NCBI RefSeq assembly: GCF_039555335.1
Contig: NC_092647.1
Coordinates: 15,672,094-15,736,093, forward strand
Reading direction: 5' to 3'
DNA length: 64,000 bases
From: Amphiura filiformis
Taxonomy: Eukaryota > Echinodermata > Ophiuroidea > Amphilepidida > Amphiuridae
Of this stretch, positions 23,873-35,487 are shown piece after piece (within the stretch, counting starts at the first letter, position 1; every line of letters begins with the position of its first letter). The translations under genes were made by a program, and so were the position numbers. The notes beneath the pieces are model-generated. The model had not been told where the DNA came from, did no database searches, and worked only from the letters and a program-made list of their open reading frames with translations.

Positions 23873-26795
23873 GGCCAGAGTAATGGAAGACACATTCGTC
23901 CATACCCGAATTTGAGATTTCTTGATATCTATCAACACTAAGGTGTATTCTTTCACTTGAAACTGATAAAATACAACTTGCTAATACCTACTCGTATTTT
24001 TGTTTGATTTATTTTACTCTTTTCGACTCCAAAAAGTCACATGGCTCAAGACAGCTTAGTAAATTCACCTTTTCGGTAAATCCCATAACCCTTTGCGAGT
24101 ACACCTGAGAACTCGTCATTTTACGTCACGCCGACTTTGAATGCGCAGTACAGCTCAACTGATCATACTTTTCCTACATTCGACCTTGCATGATTTTTGA
24201 GTTGACACAGTCATGAAAATAACTATAGATACTTGACAGACCATTAGTAGCCCAGTTCTGAACCTTTTCATTGATCATTCATAACAATAGGTATCTGATG
24301 GATCAGTGAAGATAAGAAGGGATTATAATATATCCGTAACCTTGATATTATAGTACATCTCGAGGAAAAAGTGCAATGGACATGTTTTCATTTTATGTTT
24401 CAAATATCCCTCGCATGAAAATTGAGTATTTAAATTTATTGGAAATCTGTTTTAACAGATTTTGTTGACATCTTTTTCTGCACTGTATTATACCTAAATT
24501 AAGAAATTTGATAAATATTCAAAGAAAATATAGGTCATCCAAAAATGTTGATTTTTACACATTTTGGGGCAAAAAAGGAAAAATAAGCAAAAATATCAAA
24601 ATCTGTTTTAACAGCTTCATTCATCAAGTCATAACAAACGGCCTACATGCTTAATTTCTAATAAAATATTGAAATTGTGAAAAATATAGGTATTCATTGA
24701 TTTTCATGTTTTTTCTTGCAAATATGCTAATAATATGCAAATTATGAAATTGCAAAATAAAGTTTCTACATAGCATACATCTTTCAAGTGTGATGTTCAA
24801 AATGACAGACATCAAAAAGAGATTCGATGAAATGTAAAGGTGTAGTAACAATTTTGGCATGGACTGTCTGGTTAGGAAAAGTACGGTAAGTTGAGCTGTA
24901 ACGATGTTCAATAAACGATGCAGGTGGCGGCCGCATTGCATTCTCTAAATTCAGTAAATTTTCATCGTCAACCGTGTAATTGAATGGGATTATTTTGACA
25001 TTTTAAAACGCTTGAAATATCACAAACAAATGGGCCTATGTTAATAAGTAATACTAGCGGGATACCCGCTTCTCGCGGGTCCCCGCTAGATGAGTAAATG
25101 AGAGCGTTCACTATAACAGGAAAAATACTGAACAGGTAGAATCATTGAATCATTATTTTCTAAATCTGTTCTTTCTTACATATCCCTTTTAGCATCTTTT
25201 TTTTTTATTTGCTGCTTGTGATTTCCCGTTTCCATGTTTTTTACTTAATTCCATTCTAATTATTTTAGCTTCTTTTTTTCTTACAATTCCTGATTAGTTT
25301 CTTTCCTTCTTTGTTTCGTTTAGTTACTTTAACCCATTGGCCTATTTACTCGTACCTTTTTTGTCCCCATTTTAATTTAATTTTTCTTTATAGTACCGCT
25401 TCATGTTGTTTATACAACACGCATCTTTTCCCGTATTTATTACGTCCTCTCATAGCGTGTCTGCGGACGTGTTCACCCGGTATCCCGTGACCCGTCCATG
25501 TACCTTTTTCTCCTTTATTTTTCCTTCTTTCCGTATTATCATGTCCACTGGTCTCTGGCTCGCAAGTCGTGTGGCTCTGCGCCGTTTACGCACGCGGCGC
25601 CGACGCGCTGCCGGCCAGCTGCAGTGACGCGTAGGCTGGTAACCGATTTCATAACAAAAACCCCGTTTTTACCCATATTTTCACTGTTTTTGCAGCCAAT
25701 TCTTTATCATTTTCAACCAAATTTTCGCATAACCGTCTCGGCAAGTTCCCCGTATGAATTTGGCGACATTTGGATCGAAACTGACGGAGCCTTTATACAC
25801 TATACATAGATACATAGATACATAGATAGATATTAGATAGATACATACATACAACATTCCCCTATTTATAGTAAGATAAATACAAGCTAAAACCGTTGGG
25901 GTTCGATAATGAACCCCACAAAACTAACCAAGTATATTGAAAATGCCATACGGCCGGGCGGTTTCACGAGTTGCCGGCTCGATCATGTCATCCACCACCT
26001 GAAACGATGTGCACATCGGCGCAGATAGGCGTGACGTAAAATGACGAGTTCTCATGTGTACTCGCAAAGGGTTATGGGATTTACCGAAAAGGTGAATTGG
26101 CGGGAAATAATGAGTCAGAAATGTGCGAATGCGAAATATCGTGATTACGCGCGCGATTCGCGTCGCGTGACGCAGCGCAACTCTGCGCGTATGTCCAATG
26201 CAGTAAAGACGCATTCGATATGTTGTTAACACCGGCAAATGTGGTGTAAATAAAACAAACATTTGCCGTCAAAATGCCACTTAGATTTTTTAATTATTTT
26301 GAATTTTGGCGCACTAAAAGCAGACATTATAGATTCATTGCGCAAAAAAATACATATTTAGGCCATGCACCAAATACAGCTTTTACAAGCGTGAAAGTCT
26401 TACCGTTTTAAGATACAAGAACATTTTGTGCATTTTTGAGATAACTTTTTGCACTATCGTTTTGAGTACACCAAAGTCTAGGGAAGGTTTTCGCATTTTT
26501 TCAAAATATTTGTTTTAATCAAAAATATGCACCATTATGTGCAATTTTTAGCTAAAAAATTTAAAAAAACATTCCCTAAGTAGTTCATGTCTCTTCTTCA
26601 TGAAAAAAATTCGGGTAAAAAAGTAAATTTTTGTGATTTTTTCAAAAACTCAAAATTGTTGAACACATCTGACATCACCATGGGATTCCTTGACTCATTT
26701 CCTTTCCAAAAATGTATAGTTTTATATACTTTGGACATACAATTCAGAAATAATGATGCTCGAAAAGGTCCATGTTCTCTCCCATTACTCTGGCC
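23873..26795. mobile_element. 2.9-kb TTAA-flanked inverted-arm element
   Basis: Flanked by TTAA at 23869-23872 and 26796-26799. Ends GGCCAGAGTAATGG and CCATTACTCTGGCC are perfect 14-bp inverse copies. Internal 70-bp arms at 24063-24132 and 26028-26097 are inverse copies with one mismatch (core CCCATAACCCTTTGCGAGTA). Another element is nested at about 25050-25855. No transposase was recognised. Confidence 0.88.
25055..25857 (+). mobile_element. Nested element: hairpin start, GATA-repeat tail
   Basis: It starts with the hairpin CTAGCGGGATACCCGC / GCGGGTCCCCGCTAG and ends with a TACATAGATACATAGATAGA microsatellite at 25802-25848. GC-rich sequence in the middle (25550-25640) differs from the surroundings. 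A hairpin start and a simple-repeat tail fit a non-autonomous retroelement, but the class is uncertain. Confidence 0.5.
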
Positions 26796-26903
26796 TTAAA
26801 ATAGGTGGGGAAATACTTTTCCTTTTTAAATGAATAGACCTGATTGATTTGACACAGGAGCTATTTTCCTGTAAGGGTGTTATATCCGAGGCAGCTACCT
26901 TAA

Positions 26904-27206
26904 AGGAGTATTTCGTGATTCTAGCATCCTCTTTTTATAACATTTTTCAGTAGATATCTACGAAAAAAGCTTATTCCCAAAATTTCAGTTGATTCCGATT
27001 TTGCGAGTTTGCGAGTTATGCATGACTACCGTATGTGCTGCTCCATAGACAATGTGTTGTAATTTGATATCTTTGCTAAACGAATTAATCTGCAAGAAAT
27101 ATTTAGTACATAAACATTATGTAGTCCGGGGTTTCCAGTGATATAAAAATCTCAACTTGTTTTGAGAAAAGTGGGGGGATGATGCTGTGGATCACGAAAT
27201 GCCCTT
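26904..27206. mobile_element. TTAA-flanked MITE (CATTTCGTGATCC family), copy 2
   Basis: Inverted relative to 4088-4421 and flanked by TTAA at 26900-26903 and 27207-27210. It shares the interior GTTTGCGAGTTATGCATGAC. 303 bp; the 4088 copy contains about 30 bp more. Confidence 0.85.
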
Positions 27207-28110
27207 TTAAATATAACGCATCAAAATACAGGTCACATTCGACATTATAGTGGCTCGCATTGGCGACATACTAGTATGTGCTGGTATAGGCCAAAAAAAA
27301 TAGAGATTGACAAAATCAGGACAAAACAGAATTTTTTATCATTGCCACCAATAGAGCTCTCAATAAGCTTCACGTCATTGACCTGAACTTGGGCAACCAC
27401 TCTACCAAACCATTTGCCAATGTTAAGAATTTAGGTGTTATTATTATTTTTTTATTCCCTGTGCTTGGAACTGATGGAGGGAGAAAAGACATACATAATG
27501 GCCATCAGTTCCCAACGATCATGAATAATTACATAATAATCAAAAAAAATTCTTATTGAGCAACAGGTATAAAGAGAGACAGACGAGACAAAGACTATGG
27601 ACGAAGACAACGATCACTCTAGACTACCCCGTAGTTCACTTGCCCATTGTGCATACTCTGGATATTGTATTTAAGCTTTAAACTCTGATTTAATTAATGT
27701 GTGCACAATTGATAGATTTTCACATCTGATCTTTTCAGTCACCCTACTCCCTCTTCCAAGTGGACTACTGACTTTGCGGTTAAGATTTTTAACACGGGAC
27801 TCTATGGAGAGTTAGGCCAATTTCTGGCCTAACTAAAATTGGCCATGATGTAATGCATCTTTAAATAGATCTGCCTTGTGATTGGTCGCCCATATCTCGC
27901 TATGGTTTAAATCTTCTGGGCCCGCGCCGTACACAATTGTCTGTGGTATTTGCGGCGCTTTTGTGTTGACGCGAAAGTTAATCTCTCATCAAACATCAAG
28001 CGCGTCCATGCTTAGTACTTGTGGTTAATGGACTGATAAACAGGTATGCTTGACAGTGTGTTTTAGAGAGCAAAGTCCAGGGGGTAAAGTTCTGCTTACA
28101 ATTCAAAGTC
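27207..28110. other. Intronic stretch without clear features
   Basis: AT-rich. A small inverted repeat GGAACTGATGG / CCATCAGTTCC occurs at 27468-27515. Nothing coding was recognised. Confidence 0.5.
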
Positions 28111-28290
28111 CATAGTCGAATTTCGGGGTTCGCTATCAATAAACTGGTAGATTCCAAAATCAGAATTGTTCAGTATTAAAGTGAGCCATTATAATTATGC
28201 AAGAGAATGTTGCATTCAATTACTTTTATTGTCACTAATCATCTGATATTTTAACTCTTTATGACCATTTTACTATTGAATACTTTTTTC
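28110..28290. repeat. Paralogue of intron 1 sequence
   Basis: TCAATAAACTGGTAGA, then AAATCAGAA, then TTTATGACCATTTTACTATTG match 3890-3920 and 4497-4610 in the same order. Here the site is not interrupted by the 3921-4496 element. This points to duplication of a CTLD segment with its intron. Confidence 0.75.
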
Positions 28291-28765
28291 AAATTTTTGA
28301 TATATAACAGTCCTCGAAGTAAATTATATAAATCTAATGTTATATTCTTAAAGTGTATGTAGCAGGGAGGAAAAGCCGACGGTCAATTGAAAATTTTGAC
28401 TTTTCATATTGAAGATATGGATTTTTTTTTTTTAAGACCTAATTTTTTTTGGTGTTTTGGGAAAAAAATCCATATCTTCAATACCAAAGGTCAAAATTTT
28501 CAATTGATCGTCGGCTTTTCATCCCACCTACAGACACTTTAAGTATAAATCATCAGATTTATAAAGTTTACTTCAAGTACTGTTAAATATCAAAAATATC
28601 AATTTTAATGATTTGCCATAAAATGTGTATTAAATTGCGAATTTCAAAAAATCAAAATTATTTGATATCAGAATGACATTCTTCGTATTCAGAATGCAAT
28701 TCGATATGTCTGATGTGCTCTAATGTCCCAAAATAAATACTGTCCAAACGTTCATACCCCAGCCC
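28286..28765. mobile_element. TTAA palindromic MITE (GCCGACG family), truncated copy
   Basis: Right end GTTCATACCCCAGCCC lies against TTAA at 28766. It shares the GCCGACGGTCAATTGAAAAT hairpin arms with 34402-35059 and 35488-36123. The left terminal arm is missing. Confidence 0.8.
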
Positions 28766-29032
28766 TTAAGCTGAACGAAATTGAGGAAATTTTGAAGAGA
28801 AGGAGCCACCTGTTGAAATTTGCATCTATGAATATCAAATTTAAGAAAGAGAAATAAAAAGTTAATGCAAGTACTATGAGGAGAAATTCCAAATAATCTC
28901 TAAATAGGTGTTGTTTTTGATAGAGCTCTAAACATGTCTTCCCATATTAGCAATCTTTTTAAAACTCTCAACTTTCACATCCGTAACTTATGACGCATAC
29001 GACGTTTTCTTAGCCAGCTGCGTATCATCATA

Positions 29033-29275
29033 TGTGATGCGATCAAGCAAAATCAGTCGGAACTCGGAAATATTGATTTTGAGATAAAACCAAACAAAAG
29101 AAATATTTTCTTTTGTTTTGGAAACTCTTTAATTGCTCATATCTTTGGAACTGGTTGTTCATTTTCAGTGCGGTTTTCTGCAAAATCCAGCTTTGTAAAT
29201 GCTTGTTACAATCATATAAAGAACTGAAAATTTAATATTTCCGAGCTCCGACTGATTTTGCTTGATCGCATCACA
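29033..29275. mobile_element. TIR MITE, TGTGATGCGATC family, copy 2
   Basis: Left TGTGATGCGATCAAGCAAAA is mirrored at 29248-29275. It is 243 bp, shorter than the 569-bp copy at 2317, and lies 225 bp upstream of exon 6. Confidence 0.85.
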
Positions 29276-29500
29276 TTATCTTGTCTTATCTCGCATAGAT
29301 TATGCCAACTTCCTTATGGTGAACGTGGTTTTATTCATAACTTTATTTTGAAACAAGCAACATAAATCAATTTGCTAAACATTTAGTTCTACACATCATT
29401 TACGAAATTACAATATCACCCCTTGACCTAATAACATTATTTGTGTACATTTTCTACTAATATATAGTCTTACTATAATGATTGTTATTGTTTTTTACAG

Positions 29501-29630
29501 GAGTATGTCCAACTGGCTGGAGAATTTTCCGTGGCAACTGTTACCAAGTCAACACAATGAATAAATACACATGGACTGACTCCAAACATTACTGTGAAAC
29601 ACAAGGGTCTTTCTTGGTTACCATTTTAAG
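29501..29630 (+). CDS. Exon 6: CTLD-C, N-terminal part
   Basis: Acceptor TTACAG ends at 29500; the donor GTTTGC at 29631 is weak; phase 1 in, phase 2 out. It encodes GVCPTGWRIFRGNCYQV, YTWTDSKHYCETQGSFLV and TIL. It has the C-GW-CY start and the W-AxxxC helix. Confidence 0.9.
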
Positions 29631-30239
29631 GTTTGCATTCATTTATTCATTATTCATCTTTTTAGTTTTTATTACAACACTTTTCGATAAAACACATAGG
29701 CTTAACTACTAGATTTACCTAAAGACTTTGATGTGGAGTGCAGAGTAGTTGTCGGATATTATATTCAGCGTTCAGCCCATCCCAGCTTATTCAGTAGATT
29801 AATGTTGTAGGGAATGGGGCTTTTGGCAAATCTGCTAGTATATGCATGTAATTTAAAGATATGAACTGCATTTCTCACCTACATGGACTTCACTTCTACT
29901 AGGAGGTCGAGCAACATGTTGGTATGCTTTGACTTAGCAAGCGAATGCAAAAACTTAAGCGAGTGTTGTTCCCTCCTGACAGAGAGAGTCTAGCTTACAA
30001 ACTAACTACATAAGAAATACGCCCATCGTCAACTCAACGCTGACCTATTTTCACTTTCGTTCCAACGTGAAGTTGATATCTGTTCATAAAGTATGGTGGA
30101 TATGCAGACTTGGTCAATATGATACTAGTGTACCTGTAGCTGAAAGAGCACCTGTAGCCGTGATAGTGCTCCTGTGATATGGAGAATTACTTTCACCAAG
30201 TTTAAGCCAAATCAGATGAAGTTTAAAATGTAGCTCCTG

Positions 30240-30645
30240 GATTACCTTTGACCTCGGATGACCTCGATTTTAGTTTACGTGTTCCCCTCATATCAAGGAC
30301 TCCACCCACCAAGTTTGAGCCCGATCGGACAAAGTTTGAAATTTGACCCTCCTTAATGACCTTTGACCTCGCTTGACCTCAATTTTATTTCGGACATATA
30401 TTCCCCGCGTATCAAGGATTCCACCCACCAAATTTGAGCCCGATCGGACAAAGTTTGAACTTTGACCCCCTACGTAATGACCTTTGACCTCGGTTGACCT
30501 CGATTTTATTTCGCGCAATATATTCTTCTTGTATCAAGGATTCCACCCACCAAATTTGGGCCCGATCGGATAAAGTTTAAAATTTGACCTTTGACCTTGA
30601 CCTCCGATGACCTTTCAAACCACCCCATAAACGTGGAAAGCCCGA
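30240..30645 (+). repeat. 120-bp tandem repeat (TTTGACCTCG)
   Basis: CCACCCACCAAxTTTGAGCC recurs at 30302, 30421 and 30543, followed each time by CGATCGGACAAAGTTTGA and a TGACCTTTGACCTC block. About three and a half units. Confidence 0.88.
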
Positions 30646-30745
30646 TACCTATCTATATCCGAAATATCGGAACGATGCGTCGAAGCGCAGCGAAACGCAT
30701 TGCCGGATAGACAGACAGACAGAGCTCATTATTTTATTAGTATAG
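30646..30745 (+). mobile_element. Probable end of a retroelement with GACAGACA tail
   Basis: The GC-rich block CGATGCGTCGAAGCGCAGCG is followed by GATAGACAGACAGACAGAG and an AT-rich tail TTTATTAGTATAGAT. This pattern resembles 3' ends of retroelements in marine invertebrates, and the 120-bp array just upstream may belong to the same element. Confidence 0.45.
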
Positions 30746-30920
30746 ATTAGGTTGAAAATTTGGACCTTGATACAACATTGATTGGACGTCGATTTGACAT
30801 TGACGCAAACTGTCCAATACCTCCCTAATCTACAGCAGCAGCCAATTTGCATGCCTCTTCTGCCACATATTTCATATGACAATAAGGTGTTCACATATAT
30901 TATTTAGGATCAAAGGTTAA

Positions 30921-31848
30921 GGAGGCTGTGTACTCTCAGACATGCATGTAGTAAAAGTGCAATAACTTTGTAATTATTCGCTCAAGACATATAAAAGTAT
31001 ACATTTGTAATGAAGGCAAGACATCAATAAATCTTAATATAAATACAGATTTGGGGTAAAAACAACAATTATGAAGAAAATCACAAAAAGTGAGTTTTTG
31101 GCAATATTTGTTAGGTACATCATAACAAAAAAACACTCTTTCCAAAATATTTTATTTTGTTTTTAGCTCAATCTTGAGGCTCCATTCCAAAACCGTTTTT
31201 TTTATTTTTTTGATATTGGCCTTATTTTTTGAGATATTGACCATATCAGGCATCAAATTGAACGTTTTAAAATTCACAAACGCCTATTTGCACAAAATGA
31301 TGCCTAAAATCGGAAATAGACCAAAATAAAAAAAAAAATGAGAAAACCGTTTCTTGAGTCGATCATCCTTTTTACGATGATCATATTTGCTGACCTATAG
31401 ATGCTGTATTTATTGAGTTATCGTGTACCTAAATCGTAATTTTACCGAGAAAATGAACATCGGGTAAATCCACGGCCCCTTGAGAAGTTTGAGCGAAATC
31501 CATTCATAACTTGATATTTAAATCGGGGGAAAGAACTTATCAGCTAAAACGGAACCATTTGACCACTAGGTTTTTGTATGCGTAGCGTATTTGTGCGTTA
31601 ACAAATTGCGCGATACGCAACGCGATGCGTTGTTGCGCGCGTGTATCCTGCTGGTACAACAAAGATTTTCTTTCCTTTTCAATTTCAAACACGAGTGGAA
31701 TAGTGAAATAAAATCCTTAAAATATTGCAGTTGGAGTTTGCAAATCTGGATTTTCATTCCTTGAAAAAAAAAAAAAAACATAACAAAGTACAAACATATC
31801 AAAAACTCAATTTTGCGAAAGAAACAATGTCTAGAGTACACAGCTGCC
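30921..31848. mobile_element. 928-bp TTAA-flanked TIR element (CTGTGTACTCT family)
   Basis: TTAA at 30917-30920 and 31849-31852. Left GGAGGCTGTGTACTCTCAGA is mirrored by TCTAGAGTACACAGCTGCC. Related sequence occurs at 23092 (also after TTAA) and, inverted, at 62276-63165. Non-coding. Confidence 0.82.
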
Positions 31849-31921
31849 TTAAATTGTTCGCTTCCGTTCCGAGACAAAAAACAACATTCAAAATGCACTT
31901 TCTGCCACAAATAATATAGCT

Positions 31922-32266
31922 ACCCAGTAAACACAAAACATTTTGCAGAAAACGTTTAAATGTTGGTTTATACAAAGGGTATAAAACGTTTTGATAACAT
32001 TCAGAAAACATTTCTGAAAAAACATTTTGACATTATGTTACTAGAGTTGACAAAATATTCTGCATAAATGTTTCCCAAACAATGTTTTACAATAACATTT
32101 AGACAACATTTTTAAAATGTTGTTGCAGTGATTTTTATTTATATAAAATGCTTAAGAAATATTTTCATGACCTTTCTATAACCCAAAATATAAATGTTAT
32201 TTTAAACGTTTTGATCATAACCACAACGGTTATAACATTTTATGAATATTTTTATGTTTGCTGGGT
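31922..32266. mobile_element. MITE with CCCAGCAAACA ends
   Basis: Left ACCCAGTAAACACAAAACAT is mirrored by ATGTTTGCTGGGT on the right. The interior is built of AACGTTTT and TAACATTTT motifs. It is directly followed by a further partial copy (32267-32325). Confidence 0.8.
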
Positions 32267-32682
32267 GCCCAGCAAACATACAAATTTATGAGTTGCTAAC
32301 GTTTATTCAAAACGTTTTAATTTATGCGCCATCTCCCCATCTCCCCTGCCGGACTTCCGGTATGAGATGAAATACCTTCAATATGCCTCTTCTGCCACAA
32401 ATAACATAGTTAAATGACACCACTTGCACGCACACATGAAGTGACATTAGCCAATATCTATGGGATGTTCTGTTCACATATTTCTTCTCAATGGTCTTTA
32501 AAGGGTAAATTTCCGGTCTAAGATAATATACCTTCTCAATGCCCCTGGTCTCACAAGTAACATAGCATAGTGTCACCAATTGCTCATATGCATTGACATA
32601 AGTAATTATATAATAGGACCCAGGCCTATGGTGTTTTGAAAGGTCGATTAGACGGCACAACTGTGTTTGTGGTCGCATACAA

Positions 32683-33376
32683 CCCAGCAAACACAAAACG
32701 TTTTCGACATCATTCGCAAAAGGTTATAAAAGGTTGTCAGAAACGTTTAAATGTCGGGTTATATAAAGGGTATATTAAGAGTATAAAACGTTTTCATAAC
32801 CTTAAAAACATATTTTGATAATCTACTGCTCAGCAAACAAAAATGTTTTACAGACAACGTTTAAATGTCGGATTATATAAAGGGTATAAAAACGTTTTAA
32901 TAACATTCCAAAAACATTCTTGAAAACTTGATACAAAACATTCTAAACAGAATGTTATTTTGGGTTGAAAAAATATTTTGCGAAAAATGTTTGCCCAAAA
33001 TATTTTCAATAACGTTTTAGAAACGTTTTCATGACCTTTGTATACAGTAACCCGACATTTAAATGTTATTAAAAGGTTTTGAAAAAAAAAACATTTTAAG
33101 AACATTTCTGTGTTTGCTGGGTTCAAACATTTTAACATGTTATTTAAAGTATTGACACAATATTTTGCAAAAATGTTTGTAAAAATAGTTTACAATAACA
33201 TTTTGTGAAAACATTTAAAAATATTGTTGTAGTGTTTTCATACAAAACGTTTTAAAACGTTATCATTACCTTTATATAACCCGACATTTTAATGTTATTA
33301 AAACGTTTTTACCTAAACCAAAAGCCAAAATATAACATATTTTAAACGTTTTTAAAACGTTTGTGTGTTTGCTGGG
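32683..33376. mobile_element. Composite CCCAGCAAACAC element, 34-bp flanking repeat
   Basis: Outer ends CCCAGCAAACACAAAACG and GTGTTTGCTGGG. A second element of the same type is nested at 32829-33121. The flanks 32649-32682 and 33377-33410 are a 34-bp direct repeat with one mismatch, starting TAGACGGCACAACTGTG. A compound with the same nesting, in inverse orientation, is at 42420-42990. Confidence 0.82.
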
Positions 33377-33607
33377 TAGACGGCACAACTGTGTTTGTGA
33401 TCGCATACAATCTATTAAAAGCTGTATGAATTTACATGATATTTTTTTCCCAAATCAACCATGATTTTTCATTTTATTTATTTCGTTCTGTGATTCCTTC
33501 GGTAAAGTTCAGACTTTTTTGATTTGAAAAATAAACGCATTTAAAAATGCGTTTATTTTTCAAATCAAAGTAATTTGTTTTGATCTGTGATATTTAATTA
33601 ATTGCAG

Positions 33608-33690
33608 TGCTGTTGAGAATAACTATGTTGTCAGCTTATTTGAAGAACTGCAAAATGTTGGTATCACTGATATATGGATTGGAATGTCAG
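33608..33690 (+). CDS. Exon 7: CTLD-C, middle part
   Basis: Acceptor TTGCAG ends at 33607, donor GTAAGG at 33691; phase 2 in, phase 1 out. It encodes SAVENNYVVSLFEELQNVG and then ITDIWIGMS. SAVEN plus the WIG core place it between exons 6 and 8. Confidence 0.92.
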
Positions 33691-33698
33691 GTAAGGTA

Positions 33699-33958
33699 TC
33701 GATCAATCTGTTAATCAATGAATCACTCAATCATTAGATTGGTTTATGAGCTATACTATCCATATCAAATTATCAAGCAATCAATCAGTCAATCAATCAA
33801 TCAGTCAATCAATCAAAAAGTTCATCAATCAATCAGTTGATCGATCAATTGATCAATCAATTGATTAATCAGTTGTTCAATCAGTTGATCAATCAATTGA
33901 TCAATCAGTTGATTAAACAGTTGTTCAATCAGTTGATCAATCAGCTGATCAATCATGA
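33699..33958 (+). repeat. ATCA/TTGATCAATCAG simple tandem repeat
   Basis: Degenerate ATCA-type repeats grade into longer TTGATCAATCAG units. They begin 9 bp after the exon 7 donor. A shorter relative lies at 35190-35332, just before exon 8. Confidence 0.9.
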
Positions 33959-34401
33959 CATCGTTGTTCTTCCATACTGGCACATTTTAAAAACTTGCCG
34001 TTTCGAAAAAATCAACTTTATAACTATAATACCTTTCTCAGACACGGTGAAAAAAGTGGAATTCATCATAATTATAACTTCCAGGACACAGTTATACAAT
34101 ATTTCAAATTTAATTTAAACGTGATAATAACATTACCCCCCCCCCTTGCCAATTTATAGTAATCTTATGTACTGTATGCCAGTATATCAGAATATCAAAA
34201 AACACTATAACTCTTATTGTACAATATGTGTCATATGCCGGTATGTCAAAATGGCAATAAAGTTTAAATCTGTCATACAGCAGTCATATGCCAGTATGTC
34301 AGAACAGAAACAATGTGGCGGCCTTATTATTATCCAGAACATAAGTGTTTAACAAAAAAAAGTGTTCATACGTCAAATTAATTAGCCCAATATCTCTTTA
34401 A

Positions 34402-35059
34402 GGGATCTAAAATGAGCGTTTATTGCGTTTCGAAAGTATTTTTTGTGGAACATGAGAGCACCTCAGACCTATCGAATTGCATTCTGAATACGAAGCATGT
34501 CTTTCTGATATCAAATCATTTTCATTTTTTGAAAATCACAATATAATACAAATTTTATGACAAATTATAAAAATGTGATATTTTTCAAATTTTTGATATA
34601 TAACAGTCCTCGAAGTAAATTATATAAATCTAATGATATATTCTTAAAGTGTATGTATCAGGAGGAAAAGCCGACGGTCAATTGAAAATTTTGACCTTTC
34701 ATATTGAAGATATAGATTTTTTCCCCAAAAGACCTAATTTTTTTTGGTGTTTTGGGAAAAAATCCATATCTTCAATACGAAAGGTCAAAATTTTCAATTG
34801 ATCGTCGGCATTTCATCCCACCTACATACACGTTAAGTATAAATCANNNNNNNNNNNNNNNNNNNNNNNNNNNNNNNNNNNNNNNNNNNNNNNNNNNNNA
34901 AAATATCAACAACAAAAATGTGTATTAAATTGCGAATTTCAAAAACCAAAATTATTTGATATCAGAATGACATTCTTCGTATTCAGAATGCAATTCGATA
35001 TGTCTGATGTGCTCTAATGTCCCAAAATAAATACTGTCCAAACGTTCATACCCCAGCCC
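34402..35059. mobile_element. TTAA palindromic MITE (GCCGACG family), copy with gap
   Basis: TTAA at 34398-34401 and 35060-35063. Long inverted arms contain TCGAATTGCATTCTGAATAC near both ends and a central hairpin with GCCGACGG. The N run at 34847-34899 falls next to the hairpin. Confidence 0.85.
34847..34899. other. Assembly gap (53 N)
   Basis: This is a run of N inside the palindromic MITE. The sister copy at 28550-28600 shows what kind of AT-rich sequence is missing. The hairpin probably hindered sequencing or assembly. Confidence 0.99.
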
Positions 35060-35189
35060 TTAATGAATTGCAATTTATTTCTCAAAACTTCATCTGATTG
35101 TAGATTAGGTGTCATCAGAGATTCGTAATATCAAATAACTAATAAAAAAATCGTCATACGCTGGTATGCTAGAAGAGTGACGAGTAAAT

Positions 35190-35332
35190 GATCAGTTGAT
35201 CAATCAACCAGTTGATTAATCGATCAGTTGATCAATCAATAAGTTGACAAAGTTCAATAAGTTGATCACTCAGTCAGTTAATCAATCAGCCATTCATTAC
35301 ATCAGTTGATGAATCAGTCAATTAATTACTGT
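35190..35332 (+). repeat. TTGATCAATCA simple repeat
   Basis: Second block of the ATCA-type repeat, ending about 20 bp before the exon 8 acceptor. Confidence 0.85.
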
Positions 35333-35351
35333 ATTTATGTATATTCCTCAG

Positions 35352-35471
35352 ATGTTGCTACTGATGGTATATTTGCTTGGAGTGATGGTTCATCTGTGAG
35401 CTATACCAACTGGAACACCAACCAGCCATCAGATATCGCTGGCTCTCCTGATTGTGGAACTATATTTACAG
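35352..35471 (+). CDS. Exon 8: CTLD-C, sugar-loop exon (degenerate), GC donor
   Basis: Acceptor CTCAG ends at 35351. The donor is ACAG|GCAAGA at 35472, a non-canonical GC donor with otherwise ideal context; phase 1 in, phase 1 out. It encodes FAWSDGSSVSYTNWNTNQPS, then a run to DCGTIFTG. The motif is QPS rather than QPD/EPN, so canonical Ca2+-dependent sugar binding is probably lost. A MITE begins 16 bp past the donor. Confidence 0.9.
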
Positions 35472-35487
35472 GCAAGAAACCTCTTAA

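Larger units (their letters stand above)
16591..29500 (+). other. Intron 5 (12.9 kb), a transposon cluster
   Basis: This is the largest intron, between CTLD-B and CTLD-C, both phase 1. It holds the duplicated GC-rich block (16629-22880), the TTAA elements (23092-27206) and 27.2-29.5 kb. No exon was found inside. Confidence 0.6.
29631..33607 (+). other. Intron 6 (4.0 kb), repeat-rich
   Basis: Holds a 120-bp tandem repeat (30240-30640), a TTAA element (30921-31848) and several CCCAGCAAACAC elements (31922-33376). 29720-30240 shows nothing recognisable. Confidence 0.7.

Noticed and set aside
25403-25809. Plus-strand proteins in the nested element at 25.4-25.8 kb
   Set aside because: Two short overlapping frames in the GC-rich part of a non-autonomous element, with no recognisable domain.
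33837-34118. Protein of NQLINQL repeats
   Set aside because: It is a translation of the ATCA-type microsatellite in intron 7.
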